Shown: piece after piece, positions 16,397-24,811 of the stretch
Numbering within the stretch: the first letter of the stretch is position 1
Layout: each line of letters opens with the position of its first letter
Assembly: GCA_963717635.1 (NCBI GenBank)
Contig: OY970347.1
Coordinates: 124,001 to 188,000, forward strand
Length of the DNA: 64,000 nt
Reading direction: 5' to 3'
Origin: JALZKA01 sp963717635
GTDB taxonomy: Bacteria; Actinomycetota; Thermoleophilia; Solirubrobacterales; 70-9
Program-made: the position numbers and the translations under genes
Notes under the pieces: model-generated
What the model was told of the DNA's origin: nothing
The model's database searches: none
The model's input: only the letters and a program-made list of their open reading frames with translations

Positions 16397-17517
16397 GACG
16401 CCACCGGCTCCTTCTCGCGCTGGTAGCGGCCGTAGTTGTAGTACGCGGCGCAAGCGCCCTCGGGCGAGACCATGCAGGTCCCGATCGCGTGCTCAGGGGT
16501 GCAGGCGGTGCCGAAGACCTTGCATTCCCAGGGCTTGATCACGCCCTTCAGCACCTCGCCGCACTGGCAGGCCTTGGGGTCGGCGACGCGGACGCCCGGA
16601 ACCTCGTAGCGGAGCTCGGCGTCGAGGTCCGAGTAGGCCTGGGACAGCTTCAGCGCGCTCTGTGAGATGAAGCCGAGGCCGCGCCACTCGAAGTGGGGCC
16701 GCAGCTCGAACACCTCGGACATGGCCTTCAGCGCCGCCGGGTTGCCCTCGTAGGGAACTACCCGCTTGTACTGGTTCTCGACCTCGCACCTGCCGGCTGA
16801 GATCTGGGCCAGGATCATCTGGATCGCCTGGAGGATGTCGAGCGGCTCGAAGCCCGCGGTCACCAGCGGCTTGCCGTACTCGGACGGGATGAACTCGAAC
16901 GGCCTGACGCCGACGACGGTCGAGACGTGACCGGGGCCGATGAAGCCGTCGAGCCGCAGGTCGGGAGAGTCAAGCAGCGCCCGCAGCGGCGGCACGATCG
17001 TCACGTGGTTGCAGATGCACGAGAAGTTCTGGACGCCCTCGGCCTTGGCCCGCTTGAGCGTCAGCGCGGTCGACGGGGCGGTGGTCTCGAAGCCGATCGC
17101 GAAGAAAACGACCTGGCGATCCGGGTTGGACTTCGCGATCCGCAGCGCGTCGAGCGGCGAGTAGACCATGCGGATGTCGGCGCCGGCCGCCTTCGCCTCC
17201 ATGAAGGTCTGCTCGGACCCCGGTACCCGCATCATGTCCCCGAAGCAGGTGAGGATCACCTCTTCGTTCTGGGCGGCGACGGCGATCCCGTCGTCGATCC
17301 GCCCCATCGGCATCACGCAGACCGGGCAGCCCGGGCCGTGGACGAGCTCGACGTTCTCGGGCAGCAGATCGTCGATCCCGTACTTGTAGATCGAGTGGGT
17401 GTGGCCGCCGCAGACCTCCATCAGCTTGTAGTGGCGTCCCGGCTCGACCGCGGTCAGGATCTCGCCGGCGAGGGCCCGCCCGAGCTCGGGATCCCTGAAC
17501 TCATCGACGAACTTCAC
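16393..17517 (-). CDS. hypD: Hydrogenase maturation protein HypD
   Basis: HypD is the iron-sulfur scaffold on which the Fe(CN)2CO unit is built, with HypC and HypE. It carries all the expected signatures: MEVCGGHTHSIYKYG, VHGPGCPVCVMPMGRID, IGFETTAPSTALTL, CICNHVTIVPPLRALL, GFIGPGHVSTVVG and the C-terminal cysteine cluster CQCGEVLKG...FGTACTPEHAIGTC that holds [4Fe-4S]. The GTG start at 17517 overlaps the preceding stop (GTGA), giving 374 residues, the normal size. The upstream extension of the frame is arginine-rich noise. It is coupled with hypE at the other end. Confidence 0.97.
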   Translation of the reverse strand: MKFVDEFRDPELGRALAGEILTAVEPGRHYKLMEVCGGHTHSIYKYGIDDLLPENVELVHGPGCPVCVMPMGRIDDGIAVAAQNEEVILTCFGDMMRVPGSEQTFMEAKAAGADIRMVYSPLDALRIAKSNPDRQVVFFAIGFETTAPSTALTLKRAKAEGVQNFSCICNHVTIVPPLRALLDSPDLRLDGFIGPGHVSTVVGVRPFEFIPSEYGKPLVTAGFEPLDILQAIQMILAQISAGRCEVENQYKRVVPYEGNPAALKAMSEVFELRPHFEWRGLGFISQSALKLSQAYSDLDAELRYEVPGVRVADPKACQCGEVLKGVIKPWECKVFGTACTPEHAIGTCMVSPEGACAAYYNYGRYQREKEPVAS

Positions 17518-17774
17518 GCCGTGACCCCCAGATGGGCGATGGCCGTCCCGGCATGGACCAGGAGCTCGTCGCCCTCGGCGACGGGCGGGACCAGCGCGAT
17601 CTCGACCGTTTCGCGAGCACCGTGCTCGTTCTCGCAAAGCGCCAGCTCGCGCTCACGATCGATTCGCACCACGCGCAGCGGCTCGGCGACGTCCCCGCAG
17701 GTGATGCAGTGGTCGTCGTCGCAGTTGTCGGCCTGACCGATGTGCCCCCCGGCCGACTGCGGGGTCAAGCTCAA
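17514..17774 (-). CDS. Second HypC/HybG-family chaperone with displaced cysteine
   Basis: An 86-residue HypC-like protein directly after canonical hypC (ATGA overlap). Residues about 25-86 follow the HypC OB-like fold: CGDVAEPLRVVRIDRERELA, LALCENEHGARETVEIALVP and GDELLVHAGTAIAHLG. HypC normally begins Met-Cys, and that Cys2 binds the iron unit. Here the N-terminus is extended by about 20 residues and the nearest cysteines are Cys18, Cys23 and Cys26 (CDDDHCITCGD). It therefore cannot use a processed N-terminal cysteine. It may be a second chaperone specialised for the large subunit, or use an internal cysteine. HypC paralogues with CxxC starts exist in actinobacteria, as I recall. Confidence 0.85.
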   Translation of the reverse strand: MSLTPQSAGGHIGQADNCDDDHCITCGDVAEPLRVVRIDRERELALCENEHGARETVEIALVPPVAEGDELLVHAGTAIAHLGVTA

Positions 17775-18052
17775 TCGATCACGCTCGCCCGGAGCTCTTC
17801 GAGCTCCTGCTCGTAGTCGGCGCCCATTCCCTCGAGCATCCTGCGGGTGGCGATGGCCTCGGCCTCATCCACCTTGGAGAGCGCGAAGCCGACATGGATC
17901 AGCACCCAATCCCCGACGTCCACGCCCCCGGACTCATCGTCGTCGAGCAGCCCGATGTTGACGTTGCGGCGGACGCCCGCGATGTCGACCTTGGCGAGCC
18001 GGTTTGACTCGTCGACCACTTCGAGCACTTGGCCTGGAATTGCCAGACACAC
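17771..18052 (-). CDS. hypC: Hydrogenase maturation chaperone HypC
   Basis: The canonical HypC: it begins MCLAIPGQVLEV, where Cys2 binds the iron centre and contacts HypD and the large subunit. Further family features are AKVDIAGVRRNVNIGLL and VGDWVLIHVGFALSKVDEAEA. A C-terminal helix extends to 93 residues. It is the first gene of the 15-gene hydrogenase operon; the stop overlaps the start of the second HypC-like gene by 4 nt. A plausible sigma-70-type promoter lies about 35 bp upstream. No Shine-Dalgarno sequence of high quality is evident. Confidence 0.96.
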   Translation of the reverse strand: MCLAIPGQVLEVVDESNRLAKVDIAGVRRNVNIGLLDDDESGGVDVGDWVLIHVGFALSKVDEAEAIATRRMLEGMGADYEQELEELRASVID

Positions 18053-18085
18053 CGCGCCTGCAGCTCCTCTCCGGGGTTCCCGGCG

Positions 18086-18114
18086 AACCTAACAGTTGAT
18101 ACCGGTCGTCGCAA
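18086..18114 (-). promoter_or_regulatory. Candidate promoter of the hydrogenase operon
   Basis: On the minus strand TTGCGA (18114-18109) and TAGGTT (18091-18086) are separated by 17 bp, a reasonable -35/-10 pair. It lies about 33 bp before hypC, the first gene of the run. The identification is by eye only. Confidence 0.4.
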
Positions 18115-18168
18115 GCCCGCCCGGCGGGGTCGGAATTGTCACCGCCGGGCCGGGCCGCACTTCCGCCG

Positions 18169-18420
18169 CTACTCGGCCGCGGGGTCGTGCTCGACTTGTG
18201 AGGGGTCTTCCTCTCCGGCCGCGTCGCCGCCCGGGCCGCCGGACGTGGCGCCGCCCGTGTTGGGGACGTCGGAAGCATCCTGGCTCGCGTCGTCGAGGAC
18301 TTCTCCCTCGGCGTCTTCTGAGCGGCGCTCCTGATCCTCGATCTTCGAACCGTGTGCGTGCAACGGCGTCTCGGGCAGGTCCTCCTCGTCGACTCCGGTC
18401 TTGCCCTCTTCGTCAGGCAT
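18169..18420 (-). CDS. Small acidic hypothetical protein, 83 aa
   Basis: A very acidic, probably disordered protein beginning MPDEEGKTGVDEEDLPETPL and ending EEDPSQVEHDPAAE. No domain is recognisable. The start at 18420 is supported by an excellent Shine-Dalgarno sequence (AGGAGGAGC) a few bases upstream; the frame before it reads as random. Its 3' end lies 55 bp upstream of the candidate hydrogenase promoter, on the same strand, so read-through into hypC is possible. Function unknown. Confidence 0.6.
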   Translation of the reverse strand: MPDEEGKTGVDEEDLPETPLHAHGSKIEDQERRSEDAEGEVLDDASQDASDVPNTGGATSGGPGGDAAGEEDPSQVEHDPAAE

Positions 18421-18595
18421 TGCTCCTCCTTGGTTGATCGGCCTGCGGTTACCCGGCGCCCGGCAGGACAATCGCCCCGTCAGGGTTTCCGCCAAAGCCG
18501 AGTACGCCGTCTGCGCCGCGATCGCGCTGCGAGCGGCCGTGCCGCGACCGCTGGTGCGGCGCGCGGACGAGCTGCTTTCGGCTAGAAACCTCGTG

Positions 18596-19200
18596 ATGCC
18601 CCTGCATCCAGCCGAGAACCGCGGCTACCGCGAGCTGTTCCTGACCGCACAGGAGGCGCAGACCCGGCTCTCGCGCCTGGCCGAGCACCTGGACGACGAG
18701 CCCCGCGCAGCCGTCGAGAAGGCCGACGTGGCACTCAGCGAGATGCTGACCGAGATCGAGCCGGCGCTCGCCCGCTACGACCTGCACACCGAGCTCGCGG
18801 CCCGCGGCGGTGGCGCTCGCATCGGCATGGTGCGTGCAGCAATCCTCGACCGCTTCCTCGAGCGCAACCAGGCCCTGCGCTTCGCCGTCGACGACCTCGA
18901 GCACGTCACGACGCTGCTCGCCTATCTCGCCGGCGTGTCCGCGACTCGCCGGGCGAAGAAGCTGACCGAGCTCTGCGAGGCCTGGGAGCGGAAGATGCGC
19001 CGCCACGTGACCGCGGTCCGTAAGGCCGTCGTCGCGCTGGCATCGGACCCCGACTCCGCGGTCGAGCCGCTCGACCCGTCGCCGCTCGGCAAGGCGGCGC
19101 ATGCCACGGCGGTCGCCGCCGGCACCGCAGGTGAGGCAATCGACCGGACGGCCGCTCAGGGCAAGGCCGCCGCCGCCCGCAAGGGCCTCTTCCGCCGCCG

Positions 19201-19204
<4 letters not shown>
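18596..19204 (+). CDS. Conserved hypothetical helical protein
   Basis: A 202-residue, nearly all-helical soluble protein starting MPLHPAENRGYRELFLTAQE. It contains long amphipathic helices (AEHLDDEPRAAVEKADVALS, RRAKKLTELCEAWERKMRRH) and a basic, alanine-rich tail ending GLFRRR. No domain is recognised. The frame is open upstream to 18401, but that part overlaps the divergent acidic gene. It includes a stretch that looks like the start of an Rrf2 regulator, so I use the ATG at 18596. It is convergent with thiG, overlapping it by 4 bp. Confidence 0.6.
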
Positions 19205-19978
<774 letters not shown>

Positions 19979-19998
<20 letters not shown>

Positions 19999-20185
19999 GG
20001 ACCACCTCCAGGGTCTCCCCTTCGCGAAGCTGGCGCTGGGTCCACTCGCCCCGCGGCACCACCTCGCCGCCGATCGCGACGGCGACCCCGCGTGCGTCAC
20101 CGGCAGCCCCCGCCGCGCGGACGGCGTCGGCCACGGTCGCCGCCGCCGCCAGGTCGACGGGCTCGCCGTTCAGGGTCACGTTCAC
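19979..20185 (-). CDS. thiS: Thiamine sulfur carrier ThiS
   Basis: A 68-residue ubiquitin-like sulfur carrier. It begins MNVTLNGEPVDLAAAATVAD, and its C-terminus is QGG, the Gly-Gly end that is adenylated and converted to the thiocarboxylate. The start overlaps the end of thiO by 4 nt and its end overlaps thiG by 20 bp, so the three are translated together. Size and end match the family exactly. Confidence 0.95.
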
Positions 20186-21345
20186 CTTCCCACCCCGATC
20201 CGGTCGTCGGCGAACCGGCCGGGATCCGCCGCCTTCAGCTCGAGTGGGGGCTCCTCATCGCAGAGGGCCGCGACGATCCCGGTTGCCGTCAGCGGGGCGA
20301 GCAGGATGCCGTTGCGGAAATGGCCGGTCGCGAACAGCAGGCCCTCGGCCGGGGAGCGGCCCACAAGGGGAGCGTTGTCGGGAGTGCCGGGACGCAACCC
20401 GGCAACCGCTCGCTCGAGCTCGAGTTCCAGCACGTCGGGCACGGCGCGGTAGGCCTCACGCAACAGCTCGTGGACGCCGCCCGCGGTGACCCGGGTGTCG
20501 AACCCGAGCTCCTCGACGGTTGCCCCCACGATCAGCCGCCCATCCGCGCGCGGCACCAGATACACGCGCTCGGTGACGACGATGCGCTCGACAACCGCCT
20601 TGCCGGCAGCGGCACGCAGGGTGAGGATCTGGCCCTTCACCGGCCGGACGGGAGGTCGCGCCGCTTCGGGCAGCCACTCGGCGGCTCCCGACCAGGCCCC
20701 GGCTGCAAGCACGGTGGCGCCGGCGAGATGCCGTTCGCCATCGGTCGACTCAACCCCCGCCAGGCGGCCGCCGTCGAGGACCGCGCCGTCGACCTCGACA
20801 CCGCAAATGATCGCCACCCCGGCCCGCTCGCAGGCGCTCGACAGCGCTCGGACCACCTGGCTCGGGTCGACGGCCGCCTCGTGCGGGGCGTGCACCCCGC
20901 CGACCGCGGCCGGATGCAGGCCCGGTTCGAGCGTCCGGCATTCGCTGGCCCCGAGCCATTCGGCGTCGAGGCCCAGCGAGGTCATCAGCTCGTGCCGCCG
21001 CCGAAGCTCCGCCGCCTCGTCGCGGTCCAGCGCCACGTGGACGGCGCCGCCCGGAATGAAGCCTGGATCGACGGCGCTCTCCGCGGCAAGCTCGGCCGCG
21101 AACGCCGGCCAGGCCGCGTGCGACGCGAGCCCCGCCTCGAGCAGCCGATCCTCGCCCCATGAAGCCTCGCCGACGGGGGCGAGCATGCCTGCGGCGACCC
21201 CGGAGGCGCCGGATCCCGGCTCGTCGCGCTCGAGCACGCGCACCGATAGTCCCCGCTGGGCAGCACGCCAGGCGCAGGCCAACCCAATCGCGCCGGCACC
21301 GACGATCAAAACGTCGGGCATCTTGGATCCGTTTGCGCTGGTCAT
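20182..21345 (-). CDS. thiO: Glycine oxidase ThiO
   Basis: A FAD enzyme that oxidises glycine to the imine used by ThiG. The dinucleotide fold is at the start (MPDVLIVGAGAIGLACAW), with ERDEPGSGASGVAAGMLAPV next. The C-terminal FAD block is GLRPGTPDNAPLVGRSPAEG followed by LLFATGHFRNGILLAPLTA. The 387-residue reading includes eight extra residues before MPDVLIVG; either ATG may be used. A TPP riboswitch lies just upstream, so the thiOSG operon should be turned off by thiamine pyrophosphate. Confidence 0.95.
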   Translation of the reverse strand: MTSANGSKMPDVLIVGAGAIGLACAWRAAQRGLSVRVLERDEPGSGASGVAAGMLAPVGEASWGEDRLLEAGLASHAAWPAFAAELAAESAVDPGFIPGGAVHVALDRDEAAELRRRHELMTSLGLDAEWLGASECRTLEPGLHPAAVGGVHAPHEAAVDPSQVVRALSSACERAGVAIICGVEVDGAVLDGGRLAGVESTDGERHLAGATVLAAGAWSGAAEWLPEAARPPVRPVKGQILTLRAAAGKAVVERIVVTERVYLVPRADGRLIVGATVEELGFDTRVTAGGVHELLREAYRAVPDVLELELERAVAGLRPGTPDNAPLVGRSPAEGLLFATGHFRNGILLAPLTATGIVAALCDEEPPLELKAADPGRFADDRIGVGR

Positions 21346-21402
21346 CCGGACACCTCCCTTGGCGGGGGGCTCAAGTTGGTTTCGCGCCTTGCGTCGCTCA
21401 TC

Positions 21403-21495
21403 AACGTCCCTTCGCCGGCATTACCCGGGTCAGGTTCAAACGGTCGGCGGCCGACAGCCGCCCTCTCAGCCCTTGACTCGGTGGGGCTCCCGCTA
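21403..21495 (-). ncRNA. TPP riboswitch (THI element)
   Basis: On the minus strand, before thiO, the conserved elements appear in order: GGGAGC, then GGGCTGAGAGGG, a short variable stem, CCGTTTGAACCTGACCCGGG and TAATGCCGGCGAAGGGA. These are the core of the thiamine pyrophosphate aptamer. It ends about 57 bp before the thiO start, so it probably blocks ribosome access or terminates transcription when TPP is high. Ends are approximate. Confidence 0.95.
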
Positions 21496-21530
21496 CCGAC
21501 CGGATGGTACTCCGCGATACTTCGCGCCCG

Positions 21531-22205
21531 ATGGAAGTGGCCAGCCGTACCCGTTCAGAACGCCTCGACCGACTCGCCGCCGCCCGCCTCTACTTCGTCT
21601 GCGAGGGGCGGCCCGGAGCCGGCGACCCCGGCCCGCTGCTGGACGCCGCGCTGCGCGGCGGGGTCGATCTGATCCAGCTTCGCGAGAAGGCGCCGCGCTG
21701 CGCCGCGGAGCTGGTCGCGCTGGCCGAGCCGTTCCGGCGCGCCGCCGACGCGCACGGAGCGCTGTTCTTCCTCAACGACCACCCGGAGCTGGTCGCGGAC
21801 TGCGGTGCCGACGGCGTCCATGTCGGTCAGGACGACGCGCCTGTAGCGGCGGCCCGGGCCCAGGCCGGCGATGCGGTCCTGATCGGTCTTTCGACGCACT
21901 CCGCCGAGCACTTCGACGCCGCGCTCGCAGCCGATGGCGACGCGCGGCCCGATCAGATCAGCGCCGGGCCGGTCTGGGAGACGCCCACCAAGCAGGGCCG
22001 CCCTGCCGCCGGCCTCGAGCTGATCGAACACGCGGCGGCCGTCGGCGGCGATGCGCCATGGTTCGCGATCGGCGGCATCGACCCGGGCAACGTTGGACAG
22101 GTAGTCGCCGCCGGAGCACGGCGCGCCGTCGTCGTCCGTGCGATCCGTGACGCCGCTGACCCGGAGGCCGCGGCGCGCGGCCTCCGTGAGGCGCTCGATG
22201 GCTAA
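21531..22205 (+). CDS. thiE: Thiamine phosphate synthase ThiE
   Basis: ThiE joins HMP pyrophosphate and thiazole phosphate to thiamine monophosphate. Motifs on the TIM barrel: LYFVCEGRPG, GGVDLIQLREKAP, FFLNDHPELVADCGADGVHV, QISAGPVWETPTKQGRPAAG and WFAIGGIDPGNV, covering the diphosphate and thiazole phosphate sites. The ATG at 21531 gives 224 residues; an upstream in-frame ATG at 21504 is possible but too close to the divergent riboswitch. It is divergent from thiO and overlaps the downstream membrane-protein gene by 8 bp. Confidence 0.94.
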   Translation: MEVASRTRSERLDRLAAARLYFVCEGRPGAGDPGPLLDAALRGGVDLIQLREKAPRCAAELVALAEPFRRAADAHGALFFLNDHPELVADCGADGVHVGQDDAPVAAARAQAGDAVLIGLSTHSAEHFDAALAADGDARPDQISAGPVWETPTKQGRPAAGLELIEHAAAVGGDAPWFAIGGIDPGNVGQVVAAGARRAVVVRAIRDAADPEAAARGLREALDG

Positions 22206-22755
22206 CCGCGAGCGCAAGCGCGCCGAGCGGCGCAAACGCAAGGAGCGGGGCGGCGACCGCCGGTCTGAGCTCGTCGCCCAGCGCGAGCAGCGGGCAGCGC
22301 GCAGCGAGGCGAAGAACCAGGCAGCGAGGGCGGCGCTCGAGCCGCTGGAGCCGGAGCAGCGGCCGACCGTCGTCACCGTCGCCGCCGGGATCACGGCCGT
22401 GCTGGCGCTGGGCACGGTGCTCGCCTACGCCCTGGGCCTCGAGGTCGGCGAGGTCGACGACTTCGGCAACGAAACGGGCGAGGCAAAGCCGAGCGTCTTC
22501 CCAACGGTCGTCTCCACCGCGGTGCTGTCGATCATGGCCTACGGGCTGTGGCGCGCGCGCTACTGGGCGGTGCTGGGATTCCAGACGATCCTGGTCCTGG
22601 TGATCGTGGTCGTGGTACTCGGGCTCGTCCAGGTAACGGAGGTTCCGCGCGCGCTTGCCTTCGCTGCGATCCTCGCCTTATCGAGCGTGCTCTTCTACCG
22701 GATGATCAAGGCGATGGCCCGGATCCAGATGCCGGAGCGCAGGCCGCCCGCGTGA
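22198..22755 (+). CDS. Membrane protein with basic N-terminus, unknown function
   Basis: A 185-residue protein. The first 50 residues are highly charged (MANRERKRAERRKRKERGGD), and four membrane helices follow at about 60-82, 100-120, 125-147 and 152-172. No conserved catalytic motif is visible. The start at 22198 overlaps the end of thiE, so the pair is translationally coupled, but a role in thiamine metabolism is only a guess. The charged head suggests a cytoplasmic N-terminus. Confidence 0.7.
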   Translation: MANRERKRAERRKRKERGGDRRSELVAQREQRAARSEAKNQAARAALEPLEPEQRPTVVTVAAGITAVLALGTVLAYALGLEVGEVDDFGNETGEAKPSVFPTVVSTAVLSIMAYGLWRARYWAVLGFQTILVLVIVVVVLGLVQVTEVPRALAFAAILALSSVLFYRMIKAMARIQMPERRPPA

Positions 22756-22796
22756 GTGCGCGGGGCGAGCGGTTGCCGCTTATATAGAGTCGCCCC

Positions 22797-24164
22797 ATGG
22801 CTGATTCTTTCGACGTGATCGTGATCGGAGGTGGTCCCGGCGGCTACGTGGCGGCGATCCGGGCCGCCCAGCTCGGGAAGAAGACCGCAGTCGTCGAGAA
22901 GGACAAGCCGGGCGGCCGCTGCCTCAACTACGCCTGCATCCCGGCGAAGACCATGCTGCACACCGCCGAGATCCTGGACCACGCGCAAAACGGCGCCGAG
23001 CTGGGGGTCAAGGTGACCAAGGCGACGTTGGATTGGAAGGCGCTCGGCGCTCGGCGCGCCAGCGTCTCTGAGGGCCTGTCGAACGGCGTCCAGATGCTCT
23101 GGGACAAGAACAAGGTCACGACGATCGCGGGCGAGGGCGCGCTCACCGACGACGGCAACGTCACGGTTGGCGGCGAGACCTACGAGGCCGCCGGCGTCGT
23201 CCTGGCCACCGGGTCGGTCGCCCTGCCGATCCCCGGGGTCGAGTTCTCCGAGCGGATCGTCGACACATGGGGTGCCTGGTCGCTTCCGGCGCAGCCGAAG
23301 CGCCTGGCCGTCGTCGGCGCCGGCGCGTCGGGCTCGGAGATCGCGTCGGCCTATGCCCGGTACGGGACTGAGGTGACGCTGATCGAGATGCTGCCGCAGA
23401 TCCTCCCGCTCGAGGACAAGGACTGCGCCCGCGTCGTCGAGCGGACCTTCAAGAAGCAGGGCATCACCGTCGCGACCGGGGCCCCGATCGAGAACGTCGA
23501 GGCCACCGCCAAGACGGTCAAGTTCTCCTACGGCGACACCGAGGGTGAGGCCGACTACCTAGTCATCGCCGGTGGCCGGGCTCCCGACACCGAGCCCCTG
23601 AACCTCGCCGGCGCCAAGGTCGACACCGAGGAGAACGGCCGGATCAAGGTCGACGAGTTCCAGCGCACCTCGAACCAGAAGGTGTTCGCGATCGGCGATC
23701 TCGTCCGCGGCCCCGCCCTGGCGCACAAGGCGTCCGAGGAGGGCGTCGTTGCGGTCGAGACGATCGCCGGCGCGCCAACTCATCCGGTCGACATCGGATT
23801 GATCCCGGGCGCGACTTTCTGCCATCCCCAGGTCGCGAGCGTGGGCCTGACCGAGGCCGCCGCGAAGGAGGCCGGGCACGACGTCAAGGTCGGCAAGTTC
23901 AAGCTCGGCGGCGTCGGCGCCTCCGCCGTCTACGACGACCGCGAGGGCATGGTCAAGATCGTCGCGGACTCGAGGTACGGCGAGATCGTCGGCGCCCACA
24001 TCGTCGGCAACCGCGCCTGCGACATGATTAGCGAGCTGGTCAACGTGATGGCGCTCGAGGGCGGTTACCAGGAGCTAGCCCGGATCGTTCACCCGCACCC
24101 GACGATCTCCGAGGCCGTGCTTGACGCGGCCCGCGCGGTCGACGGCTGGGCCACCCACGCGTAG
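22797..24164 (+). CDS. lpdA: Dihydrolipoyl dehydrogenase (E3)
   Basis: A flavin disulfide reductase that reoxidises dihydrolipoamide of 2-oxoacid dehydrogenase complexes. The FAD motif is VIGGGPGGYVAAIRAAQLG (about 9-27). The redox pair lies in GGRCLNYACIPAKTML, i.e. CLNYAC instead of the commoner CLNVGC. The NAD fold is VVGAGASGSEIASAYARYG, the second FAD motif AIGDLVRGPALAHKASEEG, and the C-terminal dimer interface HPHPTISEAVLDAAR has the His-Glu pair. At 455 residues it is complete. No Shine-Dalgarno sequence precedes the ATG, and an AT-rich TTATATAG ends only about 10 nt upstream, so a leaderless mRNA is possible. It is the likely E3 for the E1/E2 genes 2-5 kb downstream. Confidence 0.96.
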   Translation: MADSFDVIVIGGGPGGYVAAIRAAQLGKKTAVVEKDKPGGRCLNYACIPAKTMLHTAEILDHAQNGAELGVKVTKATLDWKALGARRASVSEGLSNGVQMLWDKNKVTTIAGEGALTDDGNVTVGGETYEAAGVVLATGSVALPIPGVEFSERIVDTWGAWSLPAQPKRLAVVGAGASGSEIASAYARYGTEVTLIEMLPQILPLEDKDCARVVERTFKKQGITVATGAPIENVEATAKTVKFSYGDTEGEADYLVIAGGRAPDTEPLNLAGAKVDTEENGRIKVDEFQRTSNQKVFAIGDLVRGPALAHKASEEGVVAVETIAGAPTHPVDIGLIPGATFCHPQVASVGLTEAAAKEAGHDVKVGKFKLGGVGASAVYDDREGMVKIVADSRYGEIVGAHIVGNRACDMISELVNVMALEGGYQELARIVHPHPTISEAVLDAARAVDGWATHA

Positions 24165-24173
24165 CGCTGCGGC

Positions 24174-24196
24174 ATTGTTGCGCTGACCGCAACAAT
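24174..24196. repeat. Perfect 9-5-9 inverted repeat at a start codon
   Basis: ATTGTTGCG and CGCAACAAT flank CTGAC. The right arm ends on the first base of the TTG start codon of the next gene. No T-run follows, so it is not a standard terminator. It could be an operator or an RNA hairpin that hides the start. Confidence 0.6.
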
Positions 24197-24792
24197 TGTG
24201 CATCGCTTCGCTTCCCGCCACCTTCTACTACGACCTCGGCTCGCCCTACGCCTATCTGGCGGCGGAGCGAATCCACGGCGTCTTCGAGGCGGCCGGCGTC
24301 GCACCCCCCGCTTGGCAGCCGGTGCTGCTCGGCGGGCTGTTCCAGCGCTTCGGCCGGGACTCATGGGCCAACGGGCCGCAGCGCGACCAGGGACTGCTGG
24401 AGGTCCAGCGGCGCGCCCAGTCCTACGGACTGCCGCCGATCCGCTGGCCCGATCCGTTCCCCGGCAACACGCTGTTCGCGATGCGGGTCGCCACCTTCGC
24501 GACCGAGATCGGCCGCGGCGTCTCGCTGCCGCTGGCGGCCTTTCGCCAGGCCTTCGCAGCCGGGCGCGACCTCTCTGAGCGCGACAACGTGCTGATCGCC
24601 GCCGCCTCGGCCGAACTGCATCCACGGGCGCTGACCGCGGCGGTCGAGCGCGACCAGGTCAAGGCCAAGCTGAAGCATGCCACGCAGAAAGCCGGAGACC
24701 TCGGCGTGACCGGCGTCCCGACCGTGGTCGTCGGCGACGAGGTCTTCTGGGGCGACGACCGGCTCGAGGAAGCGGCGACAGCAGCGGGGTAG
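24196..24792 (+). CDS. DsbA-fold 2-hydroxychromene-2-carboxylate isomerase-like protein
   Basis: A 198-residue thioredoxin-fold protein of the kappa-GST/HCCA isomerase type. The N-terminal motif TFYYDLGSPYAYLAAERI contains the SPY motif, whose serine replaces the redox cysteine of DsbA. The C-terminal block GVTGVPTVVVGDEVFWGDDR has the cis-proline (GVP) and the family end. The natural substrate may not be chromene carboxylate; many homologues have unknown thiol-dependent isomerase or reductase roles. The first in-frame start is TTG at 24196, which lies at the edge of a perfect inverted repeat. It is part of the plus-strand run from lpdA. Confidence 0.85.
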   Translation: MCIASLPATFYYDLGSPYAYLAAERIHGVFEAAGVAPPAWQPVLLGGLFQRFGRDSWANGPQRDQGLLEVQRRAQSYGLPPIRWPDPFPGNTLFAMRVATFATEIGRGVSLPLAAFRQAFAAGRDLSERDNVLIAAASAELHPRALTAAVERDQVKAKLKHATQKAGDLGVTGVPTVVVGDEVFWGDDRLEEAATAAG

Positions 24793-24811
24793 CTGAGCTA
24801 TCGTCGCGCGA

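Noticed and set aside
24174..24196. Second Nur box
   Set aside because: The half-sites are TTGCG/CGCAA with a 5-bp core (15 bp in all) rather than the 6-5-6 arrangement at 2500-2516, so the centre distance differs by 2 bp.
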